This document shows positions 46,138-58,097 of a stretch of DNA of 64,000 nt, piece after piece; position 1 is the first letter of the stretch, and each line of letters begins with the position of its first letter. Position numbers and translations under genes: made by a program. Source of the stretch: Buxus sempervirens. Its lineage: Eukaryota; Streptophyta; Magnoliopsida; Buxales; Buxaceae. The notes under the pieces are model-generated. The model saw nothing but the letters and a program-made list of their open reading frames with translations. It was not told where the DNA came from and made no database searches. The stretch spans positions 5,146,001-5,210,000 of the forward strand of contig OX387192.1 of the NCBI GenBank assembly GCA_947561395.2, read 5' to 3'.

Positions 46138-46899
46138 ACCCCTACTTTATATTCTATTTTTTAAGTCATCTTGGAGAGGACGTCACGGGTTAGACTGGTA
46201 GTGGGTTGAAGTCTAGAAAATCCAGATGAAAAGAGTAGGACAATTTTATATAGTTGTATTTAATTTATTGGAATCATAATAGATGATTTAGTAGGATATT
46301 AAGAGTTAGTTAATTTGTAGTTGCCTTTCATTTGATTAATTAATGTAATAGGATGATCCATGTTCAAATGAATAATTTAAGCTTCCTAGCACTCTGATGA
46401 ATCTTAGTTCTTTATTTCTCTATCTTTTGAGCTGATTGTAATGTACCACAAGTTAATGCCTTGATCCGAGTAAAAAAAAATGACCCGGATTCGGGGCATT
46501 ACATGACAGGACTCATGAACTGAAACCACTTAATAAGCTACTCCTGTGCCCAAGTTCACCACCTCACGATTTACATGATAATGGAGCTGAGATACACGGT
46601 CATCCATTCCTCCATAAACCATCAATGCGGATCACCCCTGAGATACACAATGGGTTGGCGCGTACAATTCAATCAATTGCAACTATGCAAATAGGGGAAT
46701 ACCAATCCGATCATAGATATATGGATCCTGAACAAACACAGCTAATACCAGTGCATGTACAAGTCACAAGTGAACTATAAGTACGGCCAAAATATAGCTC
46801 TCAAGTGCGAGTCACAATTAAACTAAAACATGACCAATATAAAGCTCATGTAAGCCAATGTCTCATTAAAGCACACGGTGGTAACTCAAATAAACCAAT

Positions 46900-47277
46900 G
46901 CCGAGATACACGGCTAAAGACCAAGTCGAGATACACGACGAGTCAGGATTGCTGCAGCACGACCAGATACAGGAAGGCCTCGTCGAGATACACGACGGGA
47001 GCAAAAATGGGAAACAGGTTTAACTTACCGAGATAATTCCATTTCACTTCCTAGCTAAGTTATGGATCCATACTAAGTATTGCCCGCTAGACACAACTCA
47101 CAACCAAAAATATTCAGTAATAACTTGTCTCAAAATAGAATATGCTCAAACAATGATATAATTTCTCAGTCAACAATAAACATCTCTTCCCAAGATACAT
47201 GGGAGAGGAAATTAACTGTATGCATCTCATCTCAAGATACATGAGAGAGGAAATTAACCACTCCGAGATACACGGAG
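46900..47277 (-). repeat. Hairpin array, loop AGATACA, at least six stems
   Basis: Arms around AGATACA in plus coordinates: GCCG/CGGC (46900-46914), GTCG/CGAC (46925-46939), CGTCG/CGACG (46981-46997), TTCCCA/TGGGAG (47187-47205, one G-T), TCTCA/TGAGA (47230-47246) and CTCCG/CGGAG (47261-47277). All pair. A TATGGATCCATA box at 47063 lies in the middle. The loop is related to AGTACA of the 24322 LTR. Confidence 0.85.
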
Positions 47278-47504
47278 GAAAACCAATGATTCTACCCTCT
47301 TACCAATGAAATCATATGCAAATAATCAGAAATATAATATTGAAAGTAAGAACTTGTTCAGATCTGGAAATAAATAGATACCACAAATCTTAATCTTGAA
47401 ACCATGTCATCTTTACCAATATATGCCCAATTCATTGATTAATTGTCAAAACAGTAATTTGTTAATGTGAACCCTCTTAATTTACCCATATGAAAGTGTT
47501 AGAT

Positions 47505-49928
47505 TGTAATGCCCCAAACCCGGGTCAGTGCAAAACCAACATCCGACCCGAACCCGGTTCGTTACTGTAACAACCTGAATTCAATTCATCAACCAAATCC
47601 GAGATGTTACTGGCCCATATCAAATAAACATCAAGAAATATACTAGACTAAAGAAATAAATGATCCATTCATTAATTAACTATCAGAGTGCGGAACATGT
47701 ATATGCGGAAGTATAGTCTAATAATCCTCAAATAAACTAAGATATATTTAACCATCAAATTCAATATTAAAGTTTGGTAAAATAAAAGGGTCACTAATCT
47801 CTCATCTCTCTAATACATCAAACCAAATTGAATAATAATCTGATCAAAATAACTAAATCCATATCAATCCATAACCTCAGACAAAATCCGGATAATAGTA
47901 CTCCTCCGACGAATAATCAACTAGCTCTCCCTGGAAATCACTACTATGATCCCCCTCTCGCGTATCAGCTGAAAAATGAGATAAAGGTAGGGTGAGATAC
48001 GAATATCCCAGTAGGTAACACATGCATGTTTAAACAGTTCATATAAATAAAAATAACAGTTCATGCACGATTAAGCAATCTCGACTAAACAGGCTCATAT
48101 AACCATTCGTATCAATCATGAATACAAAACAGTAAATAAAAAGTTCTAAATATAATTTCAGCAATTTCTATGATAGGAATCCAATATCATAAATCAATAG
48201 CATAATCCATACATTACTAGGATGCACTAAACAGTTACATCCAACCAATATACCAATTACATGCCTCCAGCATGTATGCAACAGTAACAACATGTGTTTA
48301 TGATTTTAGTGTCATTGTAGGACTCACAAAGATAGATAAACCTTTTGAGATGACTCTTGACCAAACACTATACCACCATGTGGCTTAGGAGCAATGCTAC
48401 TAATGATACTCAAGCCCCATGCAGTGCAGCTTAGACAAGAGCCGTAGTCACTGACTTATTGCACACGTACTCATCAAAGTTGGCATGTACCACCAGCATG
48501 TAGCACCAGAATCAATACATGGAGATGTTCGCTTATCCACATGTACAGGGAATCACTAGCGGCTCACCGGAGTGTCCCTCCAGACATAGGACCTTTCCAA
48601 ACAAACCAACTTGCAAAGGAAGCGCCCTCGCACAAGGAAGAAACTCAACCCAAATGAAATATCCCTTAGCTATCTAGCCACAACTATGGATCCATAACCA
48701 GCTATGCCCACTAGACTCCAAAAATTCCCTAACGTCTAATAATTCTATAAGGGTTCGTGCCTAGCAGCATATAAAGGGTAAATCTGACATTATTACTTAA
48801 ATATTCGGGTTAACTGAGTTGAAATTATGATCTGAAATCTCTTTATGTAATTATCTGGTTTATAGTGTAATTTAGAGATGTTCTGGTAATCAAATAATAG
48901 GTCAAGTTTTCCAAAGACTAAATTTCACAATTTCATACAAAGTTTGGCAACTAGTTTCCTAAATTTCTCCCTAATTTATTTTCCTATAAAACAGGAAATT
49001 TAATAAATTATTTTGGTCTTAAAACATCTTAATTAATGATTAAAATTGACTAAAAATAGTTTGGAATTGAATCAGGATTTGAAAATACGAAATTCTGCAT
49101 TTTCTGCACAGAGCGCCTAGGATCGCCTAGGATCGCTCCGGCGGTCTAAGGTAAGCGGTAGTTCAATTTAGGTCGCCGACGATAAGTCGTCTAGCGGTCT
49201 CGGGCAGTCTCAAAATTTGTACTAGTGCCTAAGAGCGCTGAGGATCGCCAAGTACAGTAAGGTCGGTGGTCACTCAAAAACGTTCAGAAATAGTTCGAAA
49301 ATGTGATTTTTCCTATTCTAAGCATTCCCACAATACATATAACGATTATATCATGCTTTATACATATATCTACATCGTAAAAACATGCTTTAGAGATTAA
49401 ACACACGTAAAACCAAAACGAACGATCAAACGGTGTCACCTACCTCTATGCGACTATTCTCCTCTTCTTCTCTTCTGAACAACGACCAACACAATCCCAA
49501 GCAACGTTCAGAAGACCAAGAATCAACACCACACTCTCCCTCTCTTCTTCTTCTCTTCTCCTCCTGATCTAGTCTCGGTTTCGGTCGCTCACAGTCATGA
49601 GTTCTCTTGCGGCTGTTGAATACGAGCAAGTATGTCGATAGGTATTCTAAGCGTATAGATTAGGGTATTAAACAAATATTTATACCCTCTAATCCCAAAT
49701 AGCTCACTTACTAATTTTCTATGCACACTGCCCAATTAGAACACAACAAATTTGAATATGAATCATACCTTGAGTATTCATGATCGGACGGTCGGATCTG
49801 CATCCAACACTTGATCTCCACTGATATCACGCTCACCTACGTCAATAAATTATTTCCATCAATTATAATTTCCAAAGATATTATTTATTAATTTATTATA
49901 TTATTTCAGTAAAATTGGGGGTTTTACA
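47505..49928 (-). mobile_element. Minus-strand solo LTR (2,424 bp), sister of 14712-17710
   Basis: Starts TGTAATGCCCCAAACCCGGG, ends TTGGGGGTTTTACA. TAGAT flanks it exactly (47500-47504, 49929-49933). Landmarks in minus sense: TATA box 49677-49684, donor-like GAG|GTAGGTGACACC (GT complement 49443-49444), CG block 49105-49270 with CGCCTAGGATCGC words like those at 15925, TATGGATCCATA near 48688, acceptor hairpin 47994-48009 and TTTTTCAG. Confidence 0.92.
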
Positions 49929-50354
49929 TAGATAATTTGCCAAATCAGTATTTTATGATTCTCTAAATTCATCCCCTAGTCGGTTGTTATTCTAGATATT
50001 CACTAAAGAATATCCAAATTTCCACTTTAAAGAACCTAAGGAGCCAAATTTTATTAACTTCAATATTTAACCCTTCCAGAGGTAAATTTTGGTCTATGGT
50101 GAAGTTTAGGAATAGGTTAAGCTACCCAAAATCAGGTCTAAATAGGTTTAAGTCCTCTTTTTCCTCAAAACATCTCTATAAAATCCATCTTTACATCCAT
50201 CGTTCCAAATTTCTATCTATTAATCCAAATTTAATTTCGCCACTTCCTACATCTCATATTAACCTAATTACAGGTGTTGCAAATTTATAATTCCAAGAAA
50301 AATCATTAAAATTAGTTCTAGGCCCAAACTACAAAATCTGGAAATTTCTGACAT

Positions 50355-50540
50355 AGGTCGCTCGACTGGGCGATCGAGCGGTTTGTCAGGTGTCCGTTAC
50401 TGGGTAATTTCCTCCTTAAGCCGCTCGCAAGGACGCTCGAGCGGTAATATGGGCATTGGCTTTTCAAGTTCTGTTTCAAATACACGGCAAGAGCGCCTGC
50501 TTCTGCGCTCAAGCAGTCACTCAAGCACTCGGCCAATTTC
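50355..50540 (-). repeat. CG-rich palindrome block of the 41143 LTR
   Basis: CGCTCGA with TCGAGCG around CTGGGCGA (about 50358-50380) makes seven pairs. CCGCTCG with CGAGCGG around CAAGGACGCT (about 50420-50444) makes seven. The stem is constant and the loops differ. Confidence 0.7.
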
Positions 50541-51162
50541 ACTGTTTTATGGGTTTTTCTGATTTCCGAATCTTTCACAAGTTTCTATGGTTTTTAATTG
50601 TATCTAAACATCTTAGTTTTATTATAAATTGGTTCTGAGACAATCCTAACCTACATCCATCAATTATAAGTTGATCGAGAATTTTTCTACCTAATTGAAT
50701 CTCTAAAAATCAACACTTTTCTAGGTTTTTTTTGTAAAAAAAGAGTATAATAGCAAAATTAAACTTATAAATTCCCAGCTTTTCAAAACAAAATCAGAAT
50801 CAGATAATCCATGAATAAGCATCTAAAACCTTTGAAAAACATGTAGATTCTCCAATTTTCAAAAAGGGTTTGCTACTTGCCTCATTGTATGAACTCAATT
50901 CTGCCGAAATCCCTAACTTTCCATCAATTTGCTAAGCTCGATCACACCCTTTTAGACTTCTCCAAATCAAATCTCCACCATTCAGATTGAAGTTCCTCGA
51001 GTGTAGATCAAAACCACCAATTTTGAGGCCAATCCAACGGTTAGATTGTTCTAGATCTCCACTCGAACAGGACTGGTCGGCCATCTGCAGCACTGCCCTT
51101 TCTTCATTAAACCCTCTTTTCTTTTCTCTATTCTTCCCCCTATTTTTCTCCAGGTCTAGGCA

Positions 51163-51559
51163 TGAACTCCCCTTGTGGGCATGGCCTTTTGCACGAGGAG
51201 AGTGCGTGCCACGGGAAATTCGGAATCACCACTGCTTGATGGGGTGCAGGCAGACACAAGGGTACCTATTCAGGTCTATCTAAATGGTCTGCATCTTTTT
51301 AGAGATTCCGGCTAAGTTCTTGGTTACGGTCCGGAGAAGTTCAAAAACACCCGGGTCCGCCCCATCGGTTGACGGGTCCCTCAGGTCTCCCTGGTTCGAG
51401 TCAACTTGGTCTAACTCACCCTATTTCCTAAGCCAAACATGTACACATTTTAAGTCTGAGTGAGGACCACCAAAGGTGTGGGTCCTCCTTATTAATTTTT
51501 ATCTTTTTATCCCTTGGTGAAGTGAGTCTAATATGGGCCCCGTTGGATACCATGTTGGG
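51163..51559 (-). mobile_element. Tat-like LTR fragment
   Basis: In minus sense it matches the part of the 42120 LTR from the GGGTCC words to its end: CCCATCAAGCAGTGG, GGTGCAGGCAGACAC and the CCGTCAACC-type region are shared. It starts TGAACTCCCC at 51163 within the leader of the 41143 LTR and stops at 51559, directly against TGTCAGCACC, the start of a different Tat-like LTR. An incomplete fossil. Confidence 0.68.
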
Positions 51560-53463
51560 TGTCAGCACCTCATTTTTGCACCCCAAATTTTATTGTCAAA
51601 TAAAATCTACATAGACTTCTAATAGTCCTAGAATCCCTGATTAATAATTAAATCACTCAAGTGAAGCAACTAAAGAGTGGACACAAGATATGCTTAAGAG
51701 AAATCTTCTGTAGAAAATTTTAACATGCCTTTAGTAGCATGTCACCCAATAAAACTCTTAATCCACTTTAATAATCTGATCTTCATATGAACCTAATAAC
51801 TCTAGATGTTACTTTGATCTTAAATAAAATGATTTGATCAGGTTTCAAAAGCTAAATTTATAGTTTAACTCAATTACCAAATCAGCAGCATTTTACATTT
51901 ACATTTGAGCTGGAAAATCAGATTTTTCTAAGCTTCTACTATTCGATCCCAATATCTATTTATCCTTATTCTTTAATGTTAAAACTAATTCTCGTAGGGT
52001 GCTTACAGCTCATGAACTTCAATTTATACTTTGGATAATTCAAGAGAATTATTAAATTTGACTTGACCCAAGAACAAACTCAAATGAGACCCAACCCCCA
52101 TGCTGCAGAAAAATTCACATTATGCATTTGTTATCACACTTCATCACAAATCTCTTGATCCATATGGTAATCTTATCCTCCTTAAGGTTTCTCACAATTT
52201 TTAGAAGCTAAAAGAACTTAGATGAACTTGTTTAAACAGGTTTTAGAAGCTAAAATTATGTTTATACTCAAATATACAATTAGCCGCACTATACTAATAA
52301 GAAGTGAACTGGTGTTGACCCGGGGCTGACCCGAAGAGGTTAGCGCCAGGTTATCAGTCCCTCCAAAATGAACTGAGGTTAGCGCCCCTTAGCCCAGGTT
52401 AGCACCAGGTGTATTTTCACTTCGGGGATTTTTTTTTTAACTGTGGCAAACACTACTTCTTCAAGACTGAACCAAAACCAAACATCAAGAACCCTTCTAG
52501 TACAACACATAGGATCTTAATAACTCAATAAATCACTTTTGAAATTAATCTAATCAGATTTTACAACTATCAAAGATCAAACGCCATTTCTCCTTACAAA
52601 TCAGAATTTGTTTCTTTAATTTGTTGCCAAACCTTATATAACCACAAATCATGCAAATCAGTACTTTCAAGAAGGTGCTACTTGCCTGAAATACGATGCT
52701 AATCCAATCTCCACAGAAACAACCGCTGATCAGAATTTCCAGCACTCAGAAATTTTCCGACGAACAGAACTTTCTGCAAAGAGTTTCCAGATTTCTAACA
52801 CTTAAATCATCTTACCTGATCTTAACAGAGATCTGGACGGAAATGAAAGCCACCAGAGTCAGAAGCCCTCTGTTTAATAAACAAAAATCTCTTCTTCCTC
52901 CAACTCAATGCCTCCACTCACCTCTGATGATCCAAACTCCCAAATTCAGATCTAAACTACTGATGTTTAGGCTTCTCCAAAGATGAACAGTCAAACTGTT
53001 CTGAGCGCTCGGAGAAACCTTTTACTCTTATGTTCATAAATCTCTTCATCTTCTTCATGCTCCGCTGCAATGCTCCACCACCGAAACTCCTACACCATCA
53101 GCCTATCAACCCTTGATCAATTGATTCACCCTACTAACCAGATATATATACAAAAACACTTAATTTAAACCTAATAAAAATTTTCTAAATTATTAGAATA
53201 TGATATAATTATCACTTACCCCAAATTTACATAATCTCTGAATTGCTGAAATTTCCAAATTACCCTTGCAACACTCCACCCAAAACCAATAAATTACAAT
53301 ATAATCATTGCTTCTTATTTTTATAATTAGAATTTCAACCCGGATTCACCCAAGAACTCCGGTTCGACCGCTTAATCTCTTTTCTAGACTTTCCCATCAA
53401 TTAAATCAATTAATACTCCCTAAAATCAAATTTTTAATATTATTAAAAATTCGGGATTTTACA
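51560..53463 (-). mobile_element. Partial minus-strand chromovirus-type LTR, with a short Tat-like piece at 51560-51597
   Basis: The first 38 or so bases repeat the start of the Tat-like LTR at 61198 (TGTCAGCACCTCATTTTTGC). The rest matches the donor-proximal part of the LTR at 29856: CG words GAGGTTAGCGCC at 52315-52415, donor-like CAG|GCAAGTAGCACC near 52685, and the end ATTCGGGATTTTACA at 53463. The sense-end half with hairpin array and acceptor is not seen, so this is an incomplete LTR. Confidence 0.66.
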
Positions 53464-55268
53464 CAAACCCCGAAAAGCAAGAGCCAAGGATTTGGGGAAA
53501 AGAACCCAAGAAAAAAGAAGAAAAGAACACAGATGGAAAAAGGAGAAAAGCTATAAATCAAAGTTGGACACAAAGTTGAAGAAGCAAAAGATGAAGCAAG
53601 CCCTAACAAGAAAAGTGGACAGAACATGGCCCTCACCCCATTCATCAATTTTGAGCCTTCATATCATTTCTTCTGGACCTTTGAGCCCAGCCTACATTTC
53701 TGTAAAACCCCAGTTTAGAGTATAAATATATAGACACATGGATTAATTAGTAGGTTTAATCAAAAATTTATTTAAAGCTGGAGATTTGTGGTCATTAGTT
53801 GGCAAAGAAAATAAGTAGAATGCTATTAAGTAATTAAGTGAGAACTTAAAATTTTTGTAGTGAATAGGAACTTAGCAAATAAATAATCCGGGTAACCTCA
53901 ACTTTAATGAGGGGTAGATATGGAATCCCGAGGGTTAATTTAATGCCAGGGATAAATTAGGTTAAACCTTGCGACGTCTATAAATAGATTGCTAATATAA
54001 AAATTTTCGGAGGTTGGGGAAAAGTCGCTGCCTGTAATTAGGGCGTCGGCCGAAAAGCTTCGATCTCTAGAGGAGTCCATCAAAAGGGTTGGAAGTTAGA
54101 AGAAGATCCTCAATACCAGTGAGTAGCATCGTTTTAAAACTGGGTTTTCGTATTTTCTTCGTGAGTTTATTCTAATGCATGAGTGATTTCTGGAAGAAGA
54201 TTGTCCGAGCGTGAGTTTCTTTAGTACTAATGATGATAAATAAAAATGTGTTTAGATTAATTTCAAAAGTGGTTTAAATGTTTTCTGGGGATATTAGGAG
54301 ATTAGGAAAATTGTTACAGAGAGAAAAATTCCGGCCAGTTGTGTAGATCTGGAAATAACAGAGAGTTGAAATTCCAAGGTACCATCCGCCGAGTTGGCAA
54401 TAACTGGCGCCAACTGCAAGTAGTGGGCGCAAGGATTTTTCCCTTATCTGCCGAGCTCGCGCCTAGTTCGCGCGCACTTGATTTCTATCCGCTCATCTCG
54501 CGCAAAATGTGCGCGAAGTTCGCGCCTAGCTCGCGCCCACTCGATTTAAGTAAGTGCATCCTAATTATTTTAAACCACGACCTATCCACCAACCTCACGC
54601 CTAGTGCTGGATGTCAGTGCATGGTCGTAAAAATTGGCCAAAGTAGAGTTTTGACCCAATTAAGCTGGTTTTGATGATTCTGAGGGTTCAAGCATTTGAC
54701 TGATGATTTGTTTAGGACTTTAGAAACATTATTCCCTATTAAATTTTCTTTGAGAATATAAGTGGAAATTTTGGAAATTTTTAGAAGCATCCAAGATTAT
54801 TTCGAAAGGGCTAATGATAGATGATCTCATTGTACCTAACCCTCGGAGTCCTTGATTTAGGTTCCTATTATTATATACTGTACTTGAATGTGAATTTATT
54901 TCATCTGATTTTTACTTGATTGCAAGTTTCTGAAATGTATTGTAAAGAATTCTTTTGGTGTGAGTAAAGGGTTTTATTACAAACGAACATGTGTTGTGAA
55001 TTGTGAGTAATTGCTGGAGATACATGAGGTACTGTTTTGGTCCAGAGGGACATGTGGTGAACTGGTTGAGTTATACATGTGGTGAACTGGTTGAGTTATA
55101 CATGATGTTGAACGTGTTGTTTTATTTTGAAGTCAGAGTTGTGTTTTACGTTGTTTACTGTTTTGGTTTAGCTTGTCCTGGATCCAGAGTCTAAGCTTAG
55201 TAATGTGATGCCTTTGTTTTATTGGGGTAATGGCATGGCCATAGAGTGTTGCCACGACCGATGTAGAG

Positions 55269-55350
55269 CAGCCAGAAACCCTGAGTAGGCCTGTTGTCAA
55301 TGTCGAAACCCTGAGTAGGCCGTCATTTCAGAGTATCCGAAACCCTGAGT
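55269..55350 (+). repeat. Hairpin words, loop AAACCCTGAGTAGGC
   Basis: CAGCCAG with CTGTTG (55269-55296, partly paired), AATGTCG with CGTCATT (55299-55327, six of seven) and TCCG with a weaker right arm near 55336. It has one word fewer than the array at 3852. Confidence 0.68.
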
Positions 55351-55729
55351 AGGCCGAAACTGTGTACATGGAGGTGTGGAGGTCGCTCTAGCGTGTTAAT
55401 TAACCAATCAAATAATTACATGACATTGACCATTGTGGGATTTTTGTTTATCTAGTTTTAGATATATTATTGGATTGTAGTAGAATTGCTTTTTTTTCTC
55501 GGAACGTGGATATAATGATATTGTTTCTTTGAAACCAATTGGAATTTTGTTGACAAATGTATTCCGATTTTAAATACGTACGGATTTTCATTATCTATAT
55601 CCTTGTATCAAATAAATTACTAGGGGTTTTCGTCAGTTCCATCGAGTTATTGCCTGCTTACTCGTGTGATTATTCGACTCATATTTTACAACTGGTAAAT
55701 TGTATTTGTGCATGCATGTGCTGCTCGCT

Positions 55730-55773
55730 GAGATATTTGTATCTCATTCTTTTGTTTCTGTTTTGTTTTTCAG
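55730..55773 (+). promoter_or_regulatory. Acceptor hairpin GAGATA-TTTG-TATCTC and CAG
   Basis: Six perfect pairs (55730-55745), then a T-rich tract ending in CAG at 55771-55773. Confidence 0.74.
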
Positions 55774-57719
55774 ATACGTATGGAGAGCCGATACTTGCGG
55801 GTTGTTTATTGGGCCATCTGAGTTATTACTTTGGGGTTATTGTAGCGCACTCTGTTTCGTAGTATTATTAAATTCATGTTTTTCATTACTCTGGTAATGC
55901 GATCCTGCTATTAATAATAACCTCTGGAGACGACTTACGGGTTTTCCTTGTGACTCAGATCTGGGGCGTTACAATTTCGTCCTATTGTGAAGTTGTAAGA
56001 TCCCGAATTTTGGTTAATATTAATTTTGAGAATTAATTAAGTAATTCGAATTATAGTTAATTGTGGAATTTTCAGATATCCGAGAAGCAGGGGTAATTTG
56101 GGGATTTCAATAACTTAAGCGCGGAGAGCAATAAATTAAGGTTTGTAGTGTTGTTAATAATAATTGGAATTATTATATTATTCACATTCAGTTGTTTAAA
56201 GAGGTGCTAATGTAGGTGATTAAGTGGAGAAGCAAATCAGGGGATCGAATGGCTAGGAGAGCTATTCATGTAGGAAGTGCGTAGGCGAGCAACTAGCAAA
56301 TCACGGTTCAATTTTGGTTCAAGCGCCAAAGAGGGGTATAAAGAGTCGGCTTGTTTCATTTGGTCGGTTTCGCAGAAACTGTTGGGAGAGGGAAATTGCT
56401 GCCGGAATATAACCAGAGCAAGGAGAAAAGAATGTGTGAGCTGAGAATCAGAAGTGGTGTGATTAGAGATTAATTTAGTCGAGCTTGGATCTGCAGTTGG
56501 ACGTCCTTAGTGACTGAGGATTTCAGAAGATCGGCCAAATCGTCTGTGCAATCGGAGATCAAGCAAGGATCAATTGGTTAATAAATTAGTGAAGAAATTC
56601 AAGTAAGGAAACCCTTGCAACTCAGATATAATCCAATCTGATCGTGACTGTGAAACAGAGACAAACGATTGTGGAATTGATCATTTCGGAGGTGATTGAT
56701 CGGAGGAACCAGAAGCTAGAAGACTGAGCTAGCTAATCAAGTAGCACCGGATTTCTTCTGAGTTTTGCAACCGATTGCATGAATTAAATTGGATCTATGT
56801 GCCGAAAGTTAAGACTATCATCAGAAAGCTATTTAATGAACAAATGGTCGATTCGGAGCATGATCTTAGTTAGATTAATTTCAAATTGGTTTTAAATGAC
56901 TGTTAGAGGTGTTAGGAGTTGTATTTCCCATAGTAGAAGCTTAAATTTCGGCCAGTCATGTTGGAATCGAGCTAACAGAGACTAAAAATATTTATCGGAG
57001 AAATAAGGGGGTATCCGCTGAGTGCCGCTTACTGACAATACTCGTCGGTACTCAGTGGTAGGTCATTTCTTGGATGCACCGACTGCCGCCTACTGACTTG
57101 AAGTCAGTGCACCTGCCAATTCTCCAGGTTGAGTTCGGCTGAGAATTTTTAATCGATTTTCGCAATTCTAATGGCTCAAAAACCTGTCTAGGAGTTGAAA
57201 TAAGATGATAGAAATATTCCTAAATGATTGTAACCCATTGAGATTATTCCATCAATTAGTTGGGGGTTTTTTGAGGATTAAAGGTTAGGATTTAAGGTGT
57301 ACTTTAGTTGGTTATTTGCTGGTTTGACCTGATAAGTGCATGGTTTTGTTTATGACATGTTTCACTACAAATTTTCAGACTGTGGTATAGTTTTAAACAA
57401 AGTTTTACCGAATTATAATGTGCTGGGCAGAATTTATAAAAAGTGATTTTTCTTGAGTAAAGGATGATACTAAAGGTTTGGATTTTGTTATTGGTTTTAG
57501 AATCTCAAATGAAGTTTTACGAGTTATTGTTCTGGTCCTGAGTGACCCATGGTAATGTTGATTTGTTCTGTTAAGGGTGATACCAGAGGTTGGTTTATGT
57601 GTTGAGTGTTTGGTTTTGGTCTAGCTTGTCCCGGATCCTAGACTAAGCTTAGTAATGTAATGAGTTGGCTTTATTGTGGTAATTACATGGCCATGAGTGT
57701 TGCTATGACCAAGGTAGAG

Positions 57720-57838
57720 CAGCCCGTGTTCCTTGGTAAGCCGGGTTGATAATGCCGAAACCCGGAGTAGGCCGACATTGGATGACAAAGTTCTTTGGTA
57801 GGCAGTCATTTCAAAGTTCCGCGTCTATGTTGACCGGA
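57720..57838 (+). repeat. Hairpin words with compensated stem CAGCCCG/CGGGTTG
   Basis: CAGCCCG (57720-57726), 15-base loop, CGGGTTG (57742-57748): seven pairs with one G-T. Against CAGCCAG/CTGGTTG at 3852 the A-T pair has become C-G on both arms. AATGCCG/CGACATT (57751-57779, six of seven), ATGAC/GTCAT (57782-57809) and TCCG/CGGA (57818-57838) follow in the same order as at 3852. Confidence 0.8.
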
Positions 57839-58081
57839 CTGTGTTCCAGGAGGCTTAGATGTCCCTCCGGCATGTGAATTACACAATATAAGTGAACTTC
57901 ATGGCATTGGCCACGTGTATATGGTTTATTATTGCTCTTTGGACTTTTGTATTATTCTACTATTGAGAACTTGTGATTTCTGAATTATGAAAACGCTTAT
58001 TGTTTATTCGTGATCGGATATTATTCGTGGCATGTTTTAGAACTGATATAAATTGTTTTCTTCATGCATGTGCGACTTGCT

Positions 58082-58097
58082 GAGATATTCATATCTC
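58082..58097 (+). promoter_or_regulatory. Acceptor hairpin GAGATA-TTCA-TATCTC
   Basis: Six perfect pairs. CATGCATGTG precedes it and a T-rich stretch follows. Confidence 0.65.

Larger units (their letters stand above)
41574..46503 (+). mobile_element. Plus-strand solo LTR with nested Tat-like LTR
   Basis: Starts TGCAAAACCCCAAATTTTC, ends GATTCGGGGCATTACA. TGACA flanks it exactly (41569-41573, 46504-46508). Pieces 41574-42119 and 43786-46503. Landmarks: TATA box 42093-42100, donor-like CAG|GTAGGTAGCACC at 44016, CG block 44195-44350 (GCTTAGCGCTCCTAAGCG), hairpin array 45131-45358 with further words to 45670, CATGCATGTG near 46103, and hairpin 46122-46137 followed by a T-rich tract. Confidence 0.92.
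41143..51162 (-). mobile_element. Minus-strand LTR, host of two further LTRs
   Basis: Starts TGTAACGCCCCGGTTCCGAG, preceded by GGATC (41138-41142). Pieces: 41143-41573, 46509-47504 and 49934-51162. Landmarks in minus sense: purine-rich leader near 51060-51160, donor-like GAG|GCAAGTAGCAAACCC near 50880, CG block 50355-50540, hairpin array 46900-47277 around a TATGGATCCATA box (47063), and a worn acceptor hairpin near 41424 with TTTTCAG. The far end is cut by Tat-like sequence from 51163, so no second target copy is seen. Its family is that of the 9100 and 12398 LTRs. Confidence 0.78.
53701..55973 (+). mobile_element. Plus-strand solo LTR (2,273 bp), close to the Tekay-like LTR at 2289
   Basis: Starts TGTAAAACCCCAG, ends CAGATCTGGGGCGTTACA. 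ATTTC flanks it exactly (53696-53700, 55974-55978). Landmarks: TATA box 53979-53987, donor-like CCA|GTGAGTAGCATC at 54119, CG words 54375-54615, CTGGATCC box near 55180, hairpin words 55269-55350 (loop AAACCCTGAGTAGGC), GCATGCATG near 55710, hairpin 55730-55745 and TTTTTCAG ending at 55773. Confidence 0.94.

Noticed and set aside
51996-52007. GGGTGCTTACA as the end of a Tat-like LTR
   Set aside because: Flanking sequence on both sides aligns with the interior of the chromovirus-type LTR at 33304-35752, so the match is chance.
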